Part shown: positions 1-8,849 of the stretch, piece by piece | Layout: each line of letters starts with the position of its first letter | Position numbering within the stretch: the stretch's first letter is position 1 | Source: Flaviaestuariibacter sp. | GTDB lineage: Bacteria; Bacteroidota; Bacteroidia; Chitinophagales; Chitinophagaceae | DNA length: 62,837 bases | Assembly (NCBI GenBank): GCA_025963645.1 | Contig: JAOQAI010000020.1 | Coordinates: 1-62,837, forward strand | Reading direction: 5' to 3' | Program-made: the position numbers and the translations under genes | The notes under the pieces: model-generated | Database searches by the model: none | What the model saw: the letters and a program-made list of their open reading frames with translations, nothing else | Told to the model about the DNA's origin: nothing

Positions 1-815
1 TGACCGTTCAGGGACCTATTGGAAAAGGGGATGCCCGGGTATCGGCCACGGGTGTGCAGCCGCTGGGTGTAAATCCAAGAGGTGCCGATTATTGGGCGAA
101 TTATTCGGCGGCGCCGCCCCATCACGGTGTAGGACTGCAGGTGCTCCAGGACGTAACCGGTGCGCTCAGCCGCTCGGCGGTCTATGGCACCTATGCCTAC
201 CATTTAGGGCTTACGACCCGCACTTCGCTATCGGCTGGCTTTGGACTGGGCATTACGCGGCTGAGCCTGGATGTAAACAAGCTGCAGTTTAACCAGCAAA
301 ATGACCCGGCAGTGGTGCAGAACTCTATTATTGACCGCTGGAAACCGGACATCAATGCCGGGCTCTATTTGTATTCCGCCAATTATTTTGTAGGACTGAG
401 TGCCCAGCAGATCATGCCGCAACGGCTGGAGTTTGCGGACAACAGCCTGCGCCAGGAAGACGGCAAACTATTGCCACATCTTTTCCTTACAGCGGGCTAT
501 AGGCTACTGTTGGGAGAGGACTTTAACCTGACCCCTTCGGTTATGATCAAGTACTTAAATCCCCTGCCGGTGCAAACTGAACTAAACGCCAAGCTGCAAT
601 ACCGGGATGCTGTGTGGCTGGGGGCTTCTTACCGCAAGGACGATGGCTTTGCAGGTATGCTGGGCTTTAATGTCGGCTCTAAGTTCAACTTCGGGTATTC
701 CTATGATTATACCACCTCCGGGCTGAATGCCTTCTCCAGAGGCACACATGAAGTGCTGATCGGCTTCCTGCTCAATAATAATTACGGCGAAACCTGCCCG
801 CGGAACGTGTGGTAG
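1..815 (+). CDS. PorP/SprF family outer-membrane protein, 5'-truncated
   Basis: The frame is open through the left edge (first full codon at base 3), so the signal peptide and N-terminus lie outside the window; about 270 residues remain. The visible part carries the alternating polar/aromatic strands and glycine turns of a small beta-barrel (GAPP-like loop, 'GLSAQQIM', 'LFLTAGYRLLLGEDFNLTPSVMIKY', read in short pieces) and ends in the family's typical 'F.RGTHEVLIGFLL' region. PorP/SprF proteins sit in the outer membrane and work with PorE/SprE-type proteins and type IX-secreted adhesins or gliding proteins; many genomes carry several copies beside large secreted proteins. The upstream partner is not in view. 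The internal GTG at 54 is not a believable start. Family assignment is firm, specific role unknown. Confidence 0.85.
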   Translation, partial: TVQGPIGKGDARVSATGVQPLGVNPRGADYWANYSAAPPHHGVGLQVLQDVTGALSRSAVYGTYAYHLGLTTRTSLSAGFGLGITRLSLDVNKLQFNQQNDPAVVQNSIIDRWKPDINAGLYLYSANYFVGLSAQQIMPQRLEFADNSLRQEDGKLLPHLFLTAGYRLLLGEDFNLTPSVMIKYLNPLPVQTELNAKLQYRDAVWLGASYRKDDGFAGMLGFNVGSKFNFGYSYDYTTSGLNAFSRGTHEVLIGFLLNNNYGETCPRNVW

Positions 816-828
816 ATTACTCCTGCTC

Positions 829-1086
829 TCATTTAATCATAGACTTGGGATGTCGCTTGCATAGCTCGCTTTTTTCTTGTAGTTTTCCCATTGCAATATT
901 TGAAAGCCAAAATAAAAATGCTAATAAAATTGCGCCGCCTACATGCATCAATTCTAATGTTACTTTATGATCTGGTGATTTAAGTAAACCAGACAATGCG
1001 AAAATGCCGATGGCAATAACTGTGTATAAAACAAAGTAGTAGCTATAAAAAACTATATCACTAAAAAGGTTCACTACCGTTTTCAT
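829..1086 (-). CDS. small two-helix membrane protein, unknown
   Basis: An 85-residue protein with two hydrophobic helices (about residues 13-34 and 48-66) and a basic C-terminal tail rich in Lys/Glu. It lies convergent to the PorP-like gene, 13 bases from its stop. Base composition is clearly more AT-rich than the flanking genes, as for other orphan small genes in this window, which hints at recent acquisition. I do not recognise a family. Confidence 0.5.
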   Translation of the reverse strand: MKTVVNLFSDIVFYSYYFVLYTVIAIGIFALSGLLKSPDHKVTLELMHVGGAILLAFLFWLSNIAMGKLQEKSELCKRHPKSMIK

Positions 1087-1160
1087 ACAGACAATTGTTT
1101 TTGATTAGTCCTAACCAAAAATGTAATTTATTTTGTGTAGACATTAATCTATCCTTGTAG

Positions 1161-2837
1161 CTAGCGGACTACCTGCCAAGTCTTAGTCGTCACATTCCCT
1201 GCTTCATCCTCTATGATCACTTTCAACTCATGGCTACCTCTTGGGAAATGTTCATCAAAAGAATAGGACCAGGTGCGGCTGCCATTATTCGAAAAGCGTA
1301 GCCATTGTCCATCCAGTTCTACACGAAACCGACGAATAGTATTGAAGTTATCCCGGGGTGTGAAAGAAATACTGCTACTGCGTGACAGGTTAGTGGCCGG
1401 CGCATTCACAGTTGGCGGTTCGGTATCAACAAATGCCTGGTAAGAACCGAATTGCCGAAACTTCGCGTTGATCCATCCCCCCTGCAAAGTCCCCCGCTGT
1501 ATGAAGGTCCGGGTGCCGGCAACATTCTTAACTATTAAATGGTCTCTTTGATCTTCCGTAATAGCTGTCGTGGGTTTAATGCGAACCGTTACCGAATCAT
1601 GAGAAGGAATAGCGGGACTAAGAAAACTGTGCTGCGCAGATACCGCGCCGGCTGACCATTTTTCGGTGCTTGAATAAACCACATTCACGGTATCGTAAAT
1701 AGTCGCTTCCGTAGTAAACAATTCAAAGCCCGCTTCCTCGAATACATTTACATTGTTAGGAAGGAAGCGTTCGCTATTAATTACTGTGGGTGCTGTAGCC
1801 AATGCCGGATCATATTGAACTGAAAAACTTCTGCGGGTGGTATTTTCTCTCGTGTCCTTCACTTCAATTACGATGTTATGAACTTCCTCGTCGGGCAAAT
1901 GCACTACGCCTTCCGGATGGGTAAAAGAATAAGCTACTGACCTGGCACCGGGTAGTGGCGTGATCTGCTGCACATCCCCACCACCGCGGGATTTGTAAGG
2001 GAGATCAACCTGCGCATTGATATAACGCGTTTCGTCGTAGCCGATATTATCGAGCACAAAACCCGACACCGGCGCCCCATCCAAAAGAATACGGGCACTG
2101 TAAATGCCGTTAGGATTATTGGTGCCGCTAAAGCGATCCACAGCGCCAATGGCAAAACCCAAGCGATTGCTGCCGGTACGGATCGTTCTTCCCGCGGAGA
2201 TCAACTGCGGTGATTGCAGGTAAGTACTCCTGTTGCGATCGTACATGGCAATGCGGGAAACTGTAGGTGGCACCGCATCGGCAATGGGAAAGCCAAAGAG
2301 TAAAGGGTTCAGGCATTTTTCGGTTTTAGTGTCCCGTATCTCGAAATGCACATGGGGTCCTTGGGATGCACCCGTGCTGCCGCTGAGTGCAATAAGGTCA
2401 CCCTTGTCCACAGGAAACATCGTAGGCGGAAGAGTAAGATTCACTTTCCAGGATTCCTGCTCATACTGCTGGCTTTTTACATATTGGGCCAAGGCTGGCG
2501 TAAAAGAGTTGAGGTGTCCATACAGCGTCGTATAGCCATTGGGATGAGCAATATAAATGGCTTGCCCAAAGCCGCCTGGCTCAACCGAGACGCGGGCAAT
2601 GTAACCTTCAGCCGCCGCATATACCGGCAGGTTCACCCGCTGCTGGGTGCGAATGTCCAGCCCCATATGCCAGTGATTGGCGCGGATCTCGCCGAAGTTG
2701 GCCACCAGTTGCATGGGTATATTCAACGGGTTGCGGAAATAATTCTGCGGGTAATTCTGTGCGCAAAGACCTATTGTCATTACCAATCCGAAAATGGTCA
2801 GTCCTAGTTTCATTCTCATCGTCGTCATCTGTTTCAT
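1161..2837 (-). CDS. M23 family metallopeptidase (LytM-like), secreted
   Basis: Peptidoglycan endopeptidase-like protein of about 558 residues. A signal peptide (MKQMTTMRMKLGLTIFGLV..., ending near CAQ) is followed at once by the M23 domain: 'HWHMGLDI' supplies the first zinc ligands (HxxxD), 'YGHL' and 'GPHVHFEIRD' the HxH motif and catalytic His. The rest is beta-rich, probably Ig-like modules that may position the enzyme at the wall. I chose the ATG at 2837 because an A/G-rich stretch (GAAAAGAAAG) precedes it; a longer frame to 3041 translates an intergenic repeat and has no signal peptide, and an ATG at 2858 is the other possible start. Divergent from the YtxH-like gene at 3021. Whether it cleaves peptidoglycan or activates another hydrolase cannot be told. 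Confidence 0.85.
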   Translation of the reverse strand: MKQMTTMRMKLGLTIFGLVMTIGLCAQNYPQNYFRNPLNIPMQLVANFGEIRANHWHMGLDIRTQQRVNLPVYAAAEGYIARVSVEPGGFGQAIYIAHPNGYTTLYGHLNSFTPALAQYVKSQQYEQESWKVNLTLPPTMFPVDKGDLIALSGSTGASQGPHVHFEIRDTKTEKCLNPLLFGFPIADAVPPTVSRIAMYDRNRSTYLQSPQLISAGRTIRTGSNRLGFAIGAVDRFSGTNNPNGIYSARILLDGAPVSGFVLDNIGYDETRYINAQVDLPYKSRGGGDVQQITPLPGARSVAYSFTHPEGVVHLPDEEVHNIVIEVKDTRENTTRRSFSVQYDPALATAPTVINSERFLPNNVNVFEEAGFELFTTEATIYDTVNVVYSSTEKWSAGAVSAQHSFLSPAIPSHDSVTVRIKPTTAITEDQRDHLIVKNVAGTRTFIQRGTLQGGWINAKFRQFGSYQAFVDTEPPTVNAPATNLSRSSSISFTPRDNFNTIRRFRVELDGQWLRFSNNGSRTWSYSFDEHFPRGSHELKVIIEDEAGNVTTKTWQVVR

Positions 2838-3020
2838 CTTTCTTTTCTGTTCAATCATTATTCCAAGCTTTGCAAAATAAAGGTTAGGGGTTTTATCATT
2901 AATGATCCTTTGTGTATCTCCGTATCCTTTGTGCCGGAGCCTGTCCTGAGCAAAGACGAAGGGTGGTTCTATAGGTCGGCACGGAACAGAAATTGCAACA
3001 GTAGAGATAAAATCAATATT

Positions 3021-3353
3021 ATGAGTGTCAACAGTAAACATCTCGCTACTTTTTTATTAGGCGCAGCGGCCGCTTTCGGCGCTTATAAGTATGCTAACAT
3101 GACCGATGAAGAAAAAGAGAAAATGGCAGCCGCCCTGCGGGAAAAAGCGAAGAACTTAAAAGACTCTGCCATGGATGCGGAGGATAAAGCCCTGGAATAT
3201 TTTGCCGAACTGAAAACAAAAGGCACCGATTCGTTTAAGGAATATATGCCGAAGGTGGAAGAATTTTTTGAAAGCCTGTTTAACAAGGGCGGTGCGAAGC
3301 CTGCTGCCGATAGCGGTACCCCTGGCGCTAATGGTCCCACCACTCACGGTTAA
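3021..3353 (+). CDS. YtxH-like small helical protein
   Basis: 110 residues: an N-terminal glycine/alanine-rich transmembrane helix (ATFLLGAAAAFGAYKY) followed by a charged amphipathic helix with a regular Lys/Glu pattern (DEEKEKMAAALREKAKNLK) and a low-complexity Gly/Pro/Ala tail. This is the layout of YtxH-domain proteins, membrane-anchored coiled-coil proteins often linked to general stress. The ATG at 3021 is preferred over upstream in-frame codons, which translate intergenic repeat sequence. It is followed by a second, shorter protein of similar design. Confidence 0.7.
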   Translation: MSVNSKHLATFLLGAAAAFGAYKYANMTDEEKEKMAAALREKAKNLKDSAMDAEDKALEYFAELKTKGTDSFKEYMPKVEEFFESLFNKGGAKPAADSGTPGANGPTTHG

Positions 3354-3433
3354 TTAGGTTGCCGATAAAAACGGCACGTTATTTTATATAACTACCTGTA
3401 GAAAATGTAATTCTTTATTTTAAAAATTATCTT

Positions 3434-3616
3434 ATGACAAGGAGAGGTGGAGTAAGTCCTTTGCTATTAGCAGGACTGGCAGCAGCAGGTTATTATGCGT
3501 ATACGAAAATGAGTCCGCAAACAAAACAGAATTTGCTGGATAAGGGTAAGAAACTAGCCGGCAACCTGCCATTGGACAACCTGAAGAATGCTTTTAGTAA
3601 AGTAACAGGTTCCTAA
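3434..3616 (+). CDS. small membrane-anchored YtxH-like protein
   Basis: 60 residues with a membrane helix (SPLLLAGLAAAGYYAY) and a short charged helix. It resembles a trimmed copy of the gene 80 bases upstream: Gly-rich helix, tyrosines, 'KMSPQTKQNLLDKGKKLAG'. Probably co-transcribed with it, as the first good terminator comes after this gene at 3641. Function unknown; the reading frame is supported by composition and by the terminator placed just behind it. Confidence 0.6.
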   Translation: MTRRGGVSPLLLAGLAAAGYYAYTKMSPQTKQNLLDKGKKLAGNLPLDNLKNAFSKVTGS

Positions 3617-3640
3617 GGTTCGATAGAACTAATTATAGAA

Positions 3641-3665
3641 GGGCTGCAAATGCAGTCCTTTTTTT
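3641..3665 (+). terminator. intrinsic terminator after the YtxH-like pair
   Basis: Seven-pair stem GGGCTGC / GCAGTCC (one G-U), loop AAAT, followed by seven T. Confidence 0.8.
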
Positions 3666-3690
3666 ATGTTCATTCTAACTTGGAACGAAT

Positions 3691-3698
3691 TAGTTTTG
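3691..3698 (+). promoter_or_regulatory. putative carB promoter (-7 element TAGTTTTG)
   Basis: Exact match to the Bacteroidota -7 consensus TAnnTTTG, 69 bases before the carB start. No convincing -33 TTG at the usual 19-base spacing, so the call rests on the -7 element and position. Confidence 0.5.
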
Positions 3699-3702
3699 CA
3701 CC

Positions 3703-3725
3703 CCGGGCAACAGCCCGGTTTTTTT
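3703..3725 (+). terminator. terminator-like hairpin in the carB leader
   Basis: Perfect six-pair stem CCGGGC / GCCCGG, loop AACA, then seven T. It lies only five bases past the presumed -7 element of carB, so it is either a second terminator for the small genes upstream or part of the carB leader. Confidence 0.7.
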
Positions 3726-3766
3726 GCGCCCCTTTGTTCTTTCCTATCACCTTTTAGATTCAAGCG

Positions 3767-6589
3767 ATGCCTAAAGACAGCTCTATAAAATCAGTTCTCA
3801 TTATTGGTTCCGGTCCTATTGTTATCGGTCAGGGTTGCGAGTTTGATTACTCCGGTACGCAGGCGGCCCGCAGCCTGATGGAAGAAGGCGTGAAAGTGAT
3901 ACTGATCAACAGTAACCCCGCTACCATCATGACGGACCCAATGATGGCCGAGAAAGTGTACCTGCTGCCGCTGACTGTGGAAAGTATTGAACAAATACTG
4001 GAGGAAAACGAGATCGATGCCGTGTTGCCCACCATGGGTGGACAAACAGCGCTGAATCTTGCCAAAGAAGCCGAAGACCTGGGCATCTGGGAGAAGTATA
4101 ACGTACGATTGATAGGCGTTGATATCAAAGCCATAGATAAGGCCGAAGACCGCGAAAAGTTCCGCCAGTGGATGATCCAGTTAGGTGTGCCGGTGGCGGA
4201 AGCAAGGACCGCTAATTCTTTCCTGGAAGGAAAGGAGTTTGCGCAAGAGATCGGCTTTCCTTTAGTGATCCGTCCTTCTTTCACACTAGGCGGCACCGGC
4301 GGTGGAATTGTGTTTGAAAAAGAAGAATTGGATGAAGCGCTCACCAGAGGTTTGCAGGCATCGCCCATACATGAAGTGCTGGTAGAAAAAGCGGTGCTGG
4401 GCTGGAAAGAATTTGAGCTGGAGTTATTGCGCGACGCTGCCGATAACGTGGTCATTATTTGTACAGTGGAGAACTTTGACCCGATGGGAGTGCACACCGG
4501 CGATTCCATTACCGTAGCACCGGCAATGACCCTGAGCGACACCGCTTACCAGTTAATGCGCAATACCGCCATCATGATGATGCGCGATCTAGGCAATTTT
4601 GCCGGCGGCTGCAATGTGCAGTTTGCGATTGACCCTGCTACTGAAAAGATCATTGCCATCGAGATCAATCCTCGGGTAAGCCGTTCTTCTGCTTTGGCCT
4701 CGAAAGCTACCGGTTACCCGATTGCAAAGATCGCCGCCAAGTTGGCGCTGGGCTATACATTGGATGAATTGAAGAACCCGATTATCAAAGAAACGTCCGC
4801 TTATTTTGAGCCTGCACTGGATTATGTGATCGTGAAAATCCCGCGCTGGAACTTCGATAAATTCAAGGGCGCCAATGATACGCTGGGCCTGCAGATGAAA
4901 AGTGTTGGAGAGGTAATGGCTATTGGCAGAAGCTTTACTGAAGCCTTGCAAAAAGCCTGTCAAAGCCTGGAGAATAACGCCGTTGGCTTAGGTTATTATG
5001 GCAAGAGCGGTATGAAGGCAGAAGATCTATTGGAGTATATTAAAATACCGAAATGGGATCGCATCTTCCGTATAAAGGACGCACTAATGCTGGGCATAAG
5101 CGTGAATACGATTGCGAAAGCCACCCTTATTGATCGTTGGTTCTTATACGAGATACAGAAGATCTGCAACATTGAAAAAGAGCTGGGTAATTACTGGCTG
5201 CATGAAATTCCGTTGGACCTTTTGCAAAAAGCAAAAGTGCATGGATTCTCCGATGAACAAATAGCCCGCATTATACAGGACGGTAGTGAAGAGGAAGTGT
5301 ATGAAAAGCGAAAGGCCGCCGGCATCACCCGGGTCTATAAAATGGTAGATACCTGCAGCGCCGAGTTTGAAGCAAAGACGCCGTATTTCTATTCCACATT
5401 TGAAGAAGGGCATAGCAACGAAAGCAAGGTATCGGATAAGAAGAAAATTATTGTATTAGGTAGTGGTCCCAACCGCATCGGACAAGGTATCGAATTCGAC
5501 TATTGCTGCGTGCATGGTCTGCTGGCCATCAAGGAAAGCGGCTACGAAGCCATCATGGTGAACTGCAATCCGGAGACGGTTTCTACTGACTTTGATATGG
5601 CGGACAAGCTTTATTTTGAACCAGTATATTGGGAGCACCTGTGGGAGATCATTGAGCACGAAAAGCCGGAAGGTGTGATCGTGCAATTGGGTGGTCAGAC
5701 CGCTTTGAAATTATCGAAGCGCCTGCATGAAAAAGGCATCAAGATCATTGGTACATCGTACGATAATATGGACATTGCTGAAGACCGCGGCCGCTTCTCC
5801 GATCTCTTAAAGGAGTTAGAAATCCCTTACCCTGAATACGGCACTGCATTTACGGTTGATGAGGCCATTGAGGTAGCGCATAAGGTGGGCTACCCTGTGC
5901 TCGTTCGTCCTAGCTATGTGTTGGGCGGGCAGCGGATGCGGATCGTGATCAACGATGAAGAAGTAGAGAAGGCGGTGATCTCCCTGCTAAAGCATATCCC
6001 CGATAATAAAATATTGATCGATCATTTCCTGGACCGCTGCCAGGAAGCGGAAGTGGATGCCATTTTCGATGGTGAGAATTTTCATGTGATGGGTGTGATG
6101 GAGCATATTGAGCCGGCGGGCATTCATAGTGGAGACAGCAATGCCGTGCTGCCTGCTTTCAACCTGACGCCACTCATTGTAACAACCATGGAGCATTATG
6201 CGGAAAAAATCGCAAGATCTTTGAACATAAAAGGTTTGATCAATATCCAGTTTGCTATTAAGGATAGTAAAGTGTATGTGATCGAAGCCAACCCACGGGC
6301 TTCCCGCACTACGCCTTTCATTGCCAAAGCCTATAAGATCCCTTACCTCAATATTGCTACTAAAGTAATGCTTGGTGTAGCTAAGATCACTGATTTTACA
6401 TACGAGAAAAAGTTGCAGGGCTTTGCCATCAAAGAGCCTGTTTTTTCTTTCAATAAATTCCCGAATGTAAATAAAGAGCTGGGGCCAGAAATGAAAAGCA
6501 CCGGGGAGGCCATTCGGTTCATTAAAGACCTGCGGGATCCTTATTTCCGGCAATTGTACAAAGACCGGAGTATGTACCTGAGCAAATAA
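3767..6589 (+). CDS. carB: carbamoyl-phosphate synthase large subunit
   Basis: Makes carbamoyl phosphate from bicarbonate, ATP and ammonia delivered by the CarA glutaminase, for arginine and pyrimidine synthesis. 940 residues contain both homologous halves: the first begins with '[20 protein letters not shown]', the second near residue 560 with '[20 protein letters not shown]'. Each half has an ATP-grasp domain ('[12 protein letters not shown]', 'RPSYVLGGQ'; metal-binding '[11 protein letters not shown]' and '[11 protein letters not shown]'). The protein stops right after the second ATP-grasp domain, so the roughly 130-residue C-terminal MGS-like allosteric domain of the E. coli enzyme (1073 residues) is absent. 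I believe this short form is usual in many Bacteroidota, so it is not damage. No carA is adjacent. Confidence 0.97.
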   Translation: MPKDSSIKSVLIIGSGPIVIGQGCEFDYSGTQAARSLMEEGVKVILINSNPATIMTDPMMAEKVYLLPLTVESIEQILEENEIDAVLPTMGGQTALNLAKEAEDLGIWEKYNVRLIGVDIKAIDKAEDREKFRQWMIQLGVPVAEARTANSFLEGKEFAQEIGFPLVIRPSFTLGGTGGGIVFEKEELDEALTRGLQASPIHEVLVEKAVLGWKEFELELLRDAADNVVIICTVENFDPMGVHTGDSITVAPAMTLSDTAYQLMRNTAIMMMRDLGNFAGGCNVQFAIDPATEKIIAIEINPRVSRSSALASKATGYPIAKIAAKLALGYTLDELKNPIIKETSAYFEPALDYVIVKIPRWNFDKFKGANDTLGLQMKSVGEVMAIGRSFTEALQKACQSLENNAVGLGYYGKSGMKAEDLLEYIKIPKWDRIFRIKDALMLGISVNTIAKATLIDRWFLYEIQKICNIEKELGNYWLHEIPLDLLQKAKVHGFSDEQIARIIQDGSEEEVYEKRKAAGITRVYKMVDTCSAEFEAKTPYFYSTFEEGHSNESKVSDKKKIIVLGSGPNRIGQGIEFDYCCVHGLLAIKESGYEAIMVNCNPETVSTDFDMADKLYFEPVYWEHLWEIIEHEKPEGVIVQLGGQTALKLSKRLHEKGIKIIGTSYDNMDIAEDRGRFSDLLKELEIPYPEYGTAFTVDEAIEVAHKVGYPVLVRPSYVLGGQRMRIVINDEEVEKAVISLLKHIPDNKILIDHFLDRCQEAEVDAIFDGENFHVMGVMEHIEPAGIHSGDSNAVLPAFNLTPLIVTTMEHYAEKIARSLNIKGLINIQFAIKDSKVYVIEANPRASRTTPFIAKAYKIPYLNIATKVMLGVAKITDFTYEKKLQGFAIKEPVFSFNKFPNVNKELGPEMKSTGEAIRFIKDLRDPYFRQLYKDRSMYLSK

Positions 6590-6590
6590 A

Positions 6591-6777
6591 CCTCACCCTA
6601 ACCCTCTCCTCGCAGGAGAGGGAACTGCCGCCGCACAATAGGCCGGCTTGTGCAATTAGGTTCATAAAATAGAAAAAGCCCTAACATTAAAACTGTTAGG
6701 GCTTTTAAATATGATCGAATAGGCTGGCCTTTCGTGTGTTGGCTAGCTCCTCTCCTTCAGGAGAGGCAGGGGTGAGG
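6591..6777. repeat. nested palindromic intergenic element, copy 1
   Basis: Outer arms CCTCACCC...CTCTCCT / AGGAGAG...GGGGTGAGG enclose inner arms (ATAGGCCGGCTTG / AGGCTGGCCT) and, at the centre, a terminator. A second copy of the same plan lies at 53242-53423. This fills the gap between carB and the next gene. Confidence 0.75.
6673..6708. terminator. bidirectional terminator after carB
   Basis: Stem AAAAGCCCTAACA / TGTTAGGGCTTTT, 13 pairs, A-run before and T-run after, so it can act in both directions. It ends the carB transcript and forms the core of the intergenic element. Confidence 0.85.
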
Positions 6778-6927
6778 TGATCGACGGTTTAGGTAGTGGC
6801 GAGGTTTAAAAAAGAGGCCTGACCCTAAAAAGAGCCGGCCGTTGCTAACCTATGAAAAACACCAAGTTCAAATATAGTTGAATTTGTGTTTCATGCAACG
6901 GACTGTTAAAAAATTTTTCTTTTTTTC

Positions 6928-7320
6928 TTAATTTCCCCGGCGATTTTGAATCCGCTCCTGGCGCAATTGCTTCACCTCGTTTACAAAATCGTGTTCAAAA
7001 ACAAAAACGTCATTGCTCCGCTTCTCACCCATAATAGGCTTGAACTGCTCGCGGTAACGCAAGCGCAGGTCTACAATTTTTTGCTGCAATACCAGGCGAT
7101 CGCCACGGAACTGGGAGTTGGTCTGGCGCAATTCATTAAAATAATTCAGGAAGATTGGGCTAAAACGTTCTGCTTCATTTTTAGAAAGGCTAAGCCGCTT
7201 TTGCAGATACTCTTCCATTCGCTCCCGCACTTTAGCGCCATTTCCCCGGGCATCGTCCTGCGCAAAGGCAGCCGTTGTCATTAGGAGAAATAAGCTCGAT
7301 ATATATAAAATTCGTTTCAT
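6928..7320 (-). CDS. secreted Spy/CpxP-like protein of the sigma-factor operon
   Basis: 130 residues: signal peptide (MKRILYISSLFLLMTTAAFA) then an all-helical, charge-rich domain with repeated Leu/Arg/Glu heptads (VRERMEEYLQKRLSLSKNEA; LQQKIVDLRLRYREQF). Size, export and helical hairpin plan recall Spy/CpxP-type periplasmic chaperones, and in Bacteroidota such genes often follow an ECF sigma factor. Last gene of a three-gene operon (gaps of 32 and 39 bases). It may sense envelope stress for the anti-sigma factor; that is inference from order only. Confidence 0.65.
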   Translation of the reverse strand: MKRILYISSLFLLMTTAAFAQDDARGNGAKVRERMEEYLQKRLSLSKNEAERFSPIFLNYFNELRQTNSQFRGDRLVLQQKIVDLRLRYREQFKPIMGEKRSNDVFVFEHDFVNEVKQLRQERIQNRRGN

Positions 7321-7359
7321 GGTTATGTTGTTTTTCAGGTTTTAATAAGATATGCCCTA

Positions 7360-8088
7360 TCAATTGATGATCAATAGCTCTTCGTCATCGGTAGGAACTT
7401 GTGCCAGGAAAGCATCCATATCGGAATCACTAACATCAGTCATCATATTCCGTACTTCCGCTGTATGAAGAGTGGTTTGCGCCACTTCATCCTGGTGAAC
7501 CGCATCGGTTGTTTCAATAAAGTCTTTCAGTCCCGCATCGCTGACGCCCTTCAGCCCTTTTTCCATCCAGGCGGTAGATTGAACGTTTGCCGTTGAGTTG
7601 CTACCAAAATAGGCAATACCGCTTACGGCCATAATTCCTGCCACAACGGCTGCTGCTGCCATGCGCATCCAGCCTTTACGGTTCATGGAAACCACTTTCG
7701 CTGCTGGCTTTTCAATTTTGTTAAGCACTTGATCGCTCAATCCATTAAAATAGCCTACAGGAACAGCATTCGGCATGGTGCGGCTGATGCCTGATAATAA
7801 AGGTGATACATCTTCGCTAGTCAATGAGGAAAGGTCGCCTGTTAAATTAGAAAAGTAATCGGCTGGAACGGTGAAAGGTATTTTTCTTGAAATGCCGGCC
7901 AACAAGGGCGACAACTGCGAGATTTCTTCGGTGGCCGAATGTTCATCAGCTTTGAGTCTCGCTAAAATAGTTGAAGCTAAGCCATCGAAATAGCCGTCAG
8001 GTACGCCTAAAGGTTGTTCAGAAACCATGGGCAGCTGACTGCCAAGGTCTCTTAATTCTTCTTCAATATGTTTCCGGCTATTGTTCAT
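7360..8088 (-). CDS. putative anti-sigma factor with three PxGYF repeats
   Basis: 242 residues. The N-terminal cytoplasmic part holds three copies of a short motif at about residues 29-35, 74-80 and 109-115: 'VPDGYFDGL', 'VPADYFSNL', 'VPVGYFNGL', the last two each following 'SPLL(A/S)GISR'. One membrane helix (about 143-163, AAAAVVAGIMAVSGIAYFG) leads to an acidic external tail of about 75 residues. Its place directly behind an ECF sigma gene and its single-pass topology suggest an anti-sigma factor, but it has no classical zinc HxxxCxxC motif. Sigma-binding by the repeats is inference. Confidence 0.6.
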   Translation of the reverse strand: MNNSRKHIEEELRDLGSQLPMVSEQPLGVPDGYFDGLASTILARLKADEHSATEEISQLSPLLAGISRKIPFTVPADYFSNLTGDLSSLTSEDVSPLLSGISRTMPNAVPVGYFNGLSDQVLNKIEKPAAKVVSMNRKGWMRMAAAAVVAGIMAVSGIAYFGSNSTANVQSTAWMEKGLKGVSDAGLKDFIETTDAVHQDEVAQTTLHTAEVRNMMTDVSDSDMDAFLAQVPTDDEELLIIN

Positions 8089-8120
8089 CGGGGGGTAAGA
8101 CAGGAAAAGGGCTTCAAAGT

Positions 8121-8675
8121 TTAATGATTTTTGATATAATCCTCTATTTTTTTGACGGCGTGATGATAGCTGGCTTTGAGAGCACCTTCACTGGTATCAA
8201 GTACGCGGCTCATTTCCTCATAAGGCATCTCATCGTAGTAACGCAGGCTAAACACAAGCTTTTGTTTTTCAGGTAATTTTTGAATGGCTAATTGTAATTT
8301 CCATTCCAGTTTATTGGCATCAAAGTTTGTATCGGCCTTTATCTGGTTTTCAAACCCATTTTCCTCATTGCTGAGGCTGACTGAGGCACGTTTTTTCTTT
8401 CCTTCCAAAAAAGTTAAGGATTCATTGGTGGCAATGCGGTAAAGCCAGGTGTAGAGCTGCGATTGTTCCTGGAAATTCTCCAGGGCTTTCCAAACACGGA
8501 TAAAAACATTCTGAAGCACATCATTGGCATCGTCATGATCAACAACAATGCGGCGCACATGCCAATAGAGCCGCTCCTGGTATTTTTTGATAAGGGTAGT
8601 GTAGGCGGCTTCCTTGGTGGAAGGGTTTCTAAACTGCCTCAATAATTCTGCATCCTCTGCTGCTGTTAACGCCAT
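8121..8675 (-). CDS. ECF-type RNA polymerase sigma-70 factor
   Basis: 184 residues from the ATG at 8675. Region 2 is clear ('YQERLYWHVRRIVVDHDDANDVLQNVFIRVWKAL', shown here as its family landmarks D-x-x-D-V-L-Q-x-V-F-x-x-V-W) with the region 2.4 'WLYRIATNESL'; region 4 is 'LPEKQKLVFSLRYYDEMPYE' with the HTH 'SEGALKASYHHAVKKI'. Directs transcription of a stress regulon, probably including its own operon. An upstream in-frame extension to 8777 lacks sigma homology and is not used. First gene of the operon with the putative anti-sigma factor. Confidence 0.92.
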   Translation of the reverse strand: MALTAAEDAELLRQFRNPSTKEAAYTTLIKKYQERLYWHVRRIVVDHDDANDVLQNVFIRVWKALENFQEQSQLYTWLYRIATNESLTFLEGKKKRASVSLSNEENGFENQIKADTNFDANKLEWKLQLAIQKLPEKQKLVFSLRYYDEMPYEEMSRVLDTSEGALKASYHHAVKKIEDYIKNH

Positions 8676-8803
8676 GCTGTTGCTACTGGTTGAATTTGTG
8701 GTTAAAGATAGTTTTTTATAAGTGTAGGCGGATGGAAGAGTAATACTGCAAAAGATTCCCTCTTGGCAAGAGCTCATGCAAACCCGGAACGGATCGTAGA
8801 CGA

Positions 8804-8830
8804 AGGAGCCGCATGAAAAATGCGGCTCCT
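8804..8830. terminator. hairpin between the monooxygenase and sigma operons
   Basis: Stem AGGAGCCGCAT / ATGCGGCTCCT, loop GAAAA, weak T tail (TTAT). Placed after the monooxygenase gene transcribed from the right; probably its terminator, though the U-tract is poor. Confidence 0.5.
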
Positions 8831-8849
8831 TTATAAGATGCTTTAAGGT

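Noticed and set aside
2838..3041. 68-residue N-terminal extension of the M23 peptidase
   Set aside because: Translates an intergenic repeat and would bury the signal peptide.
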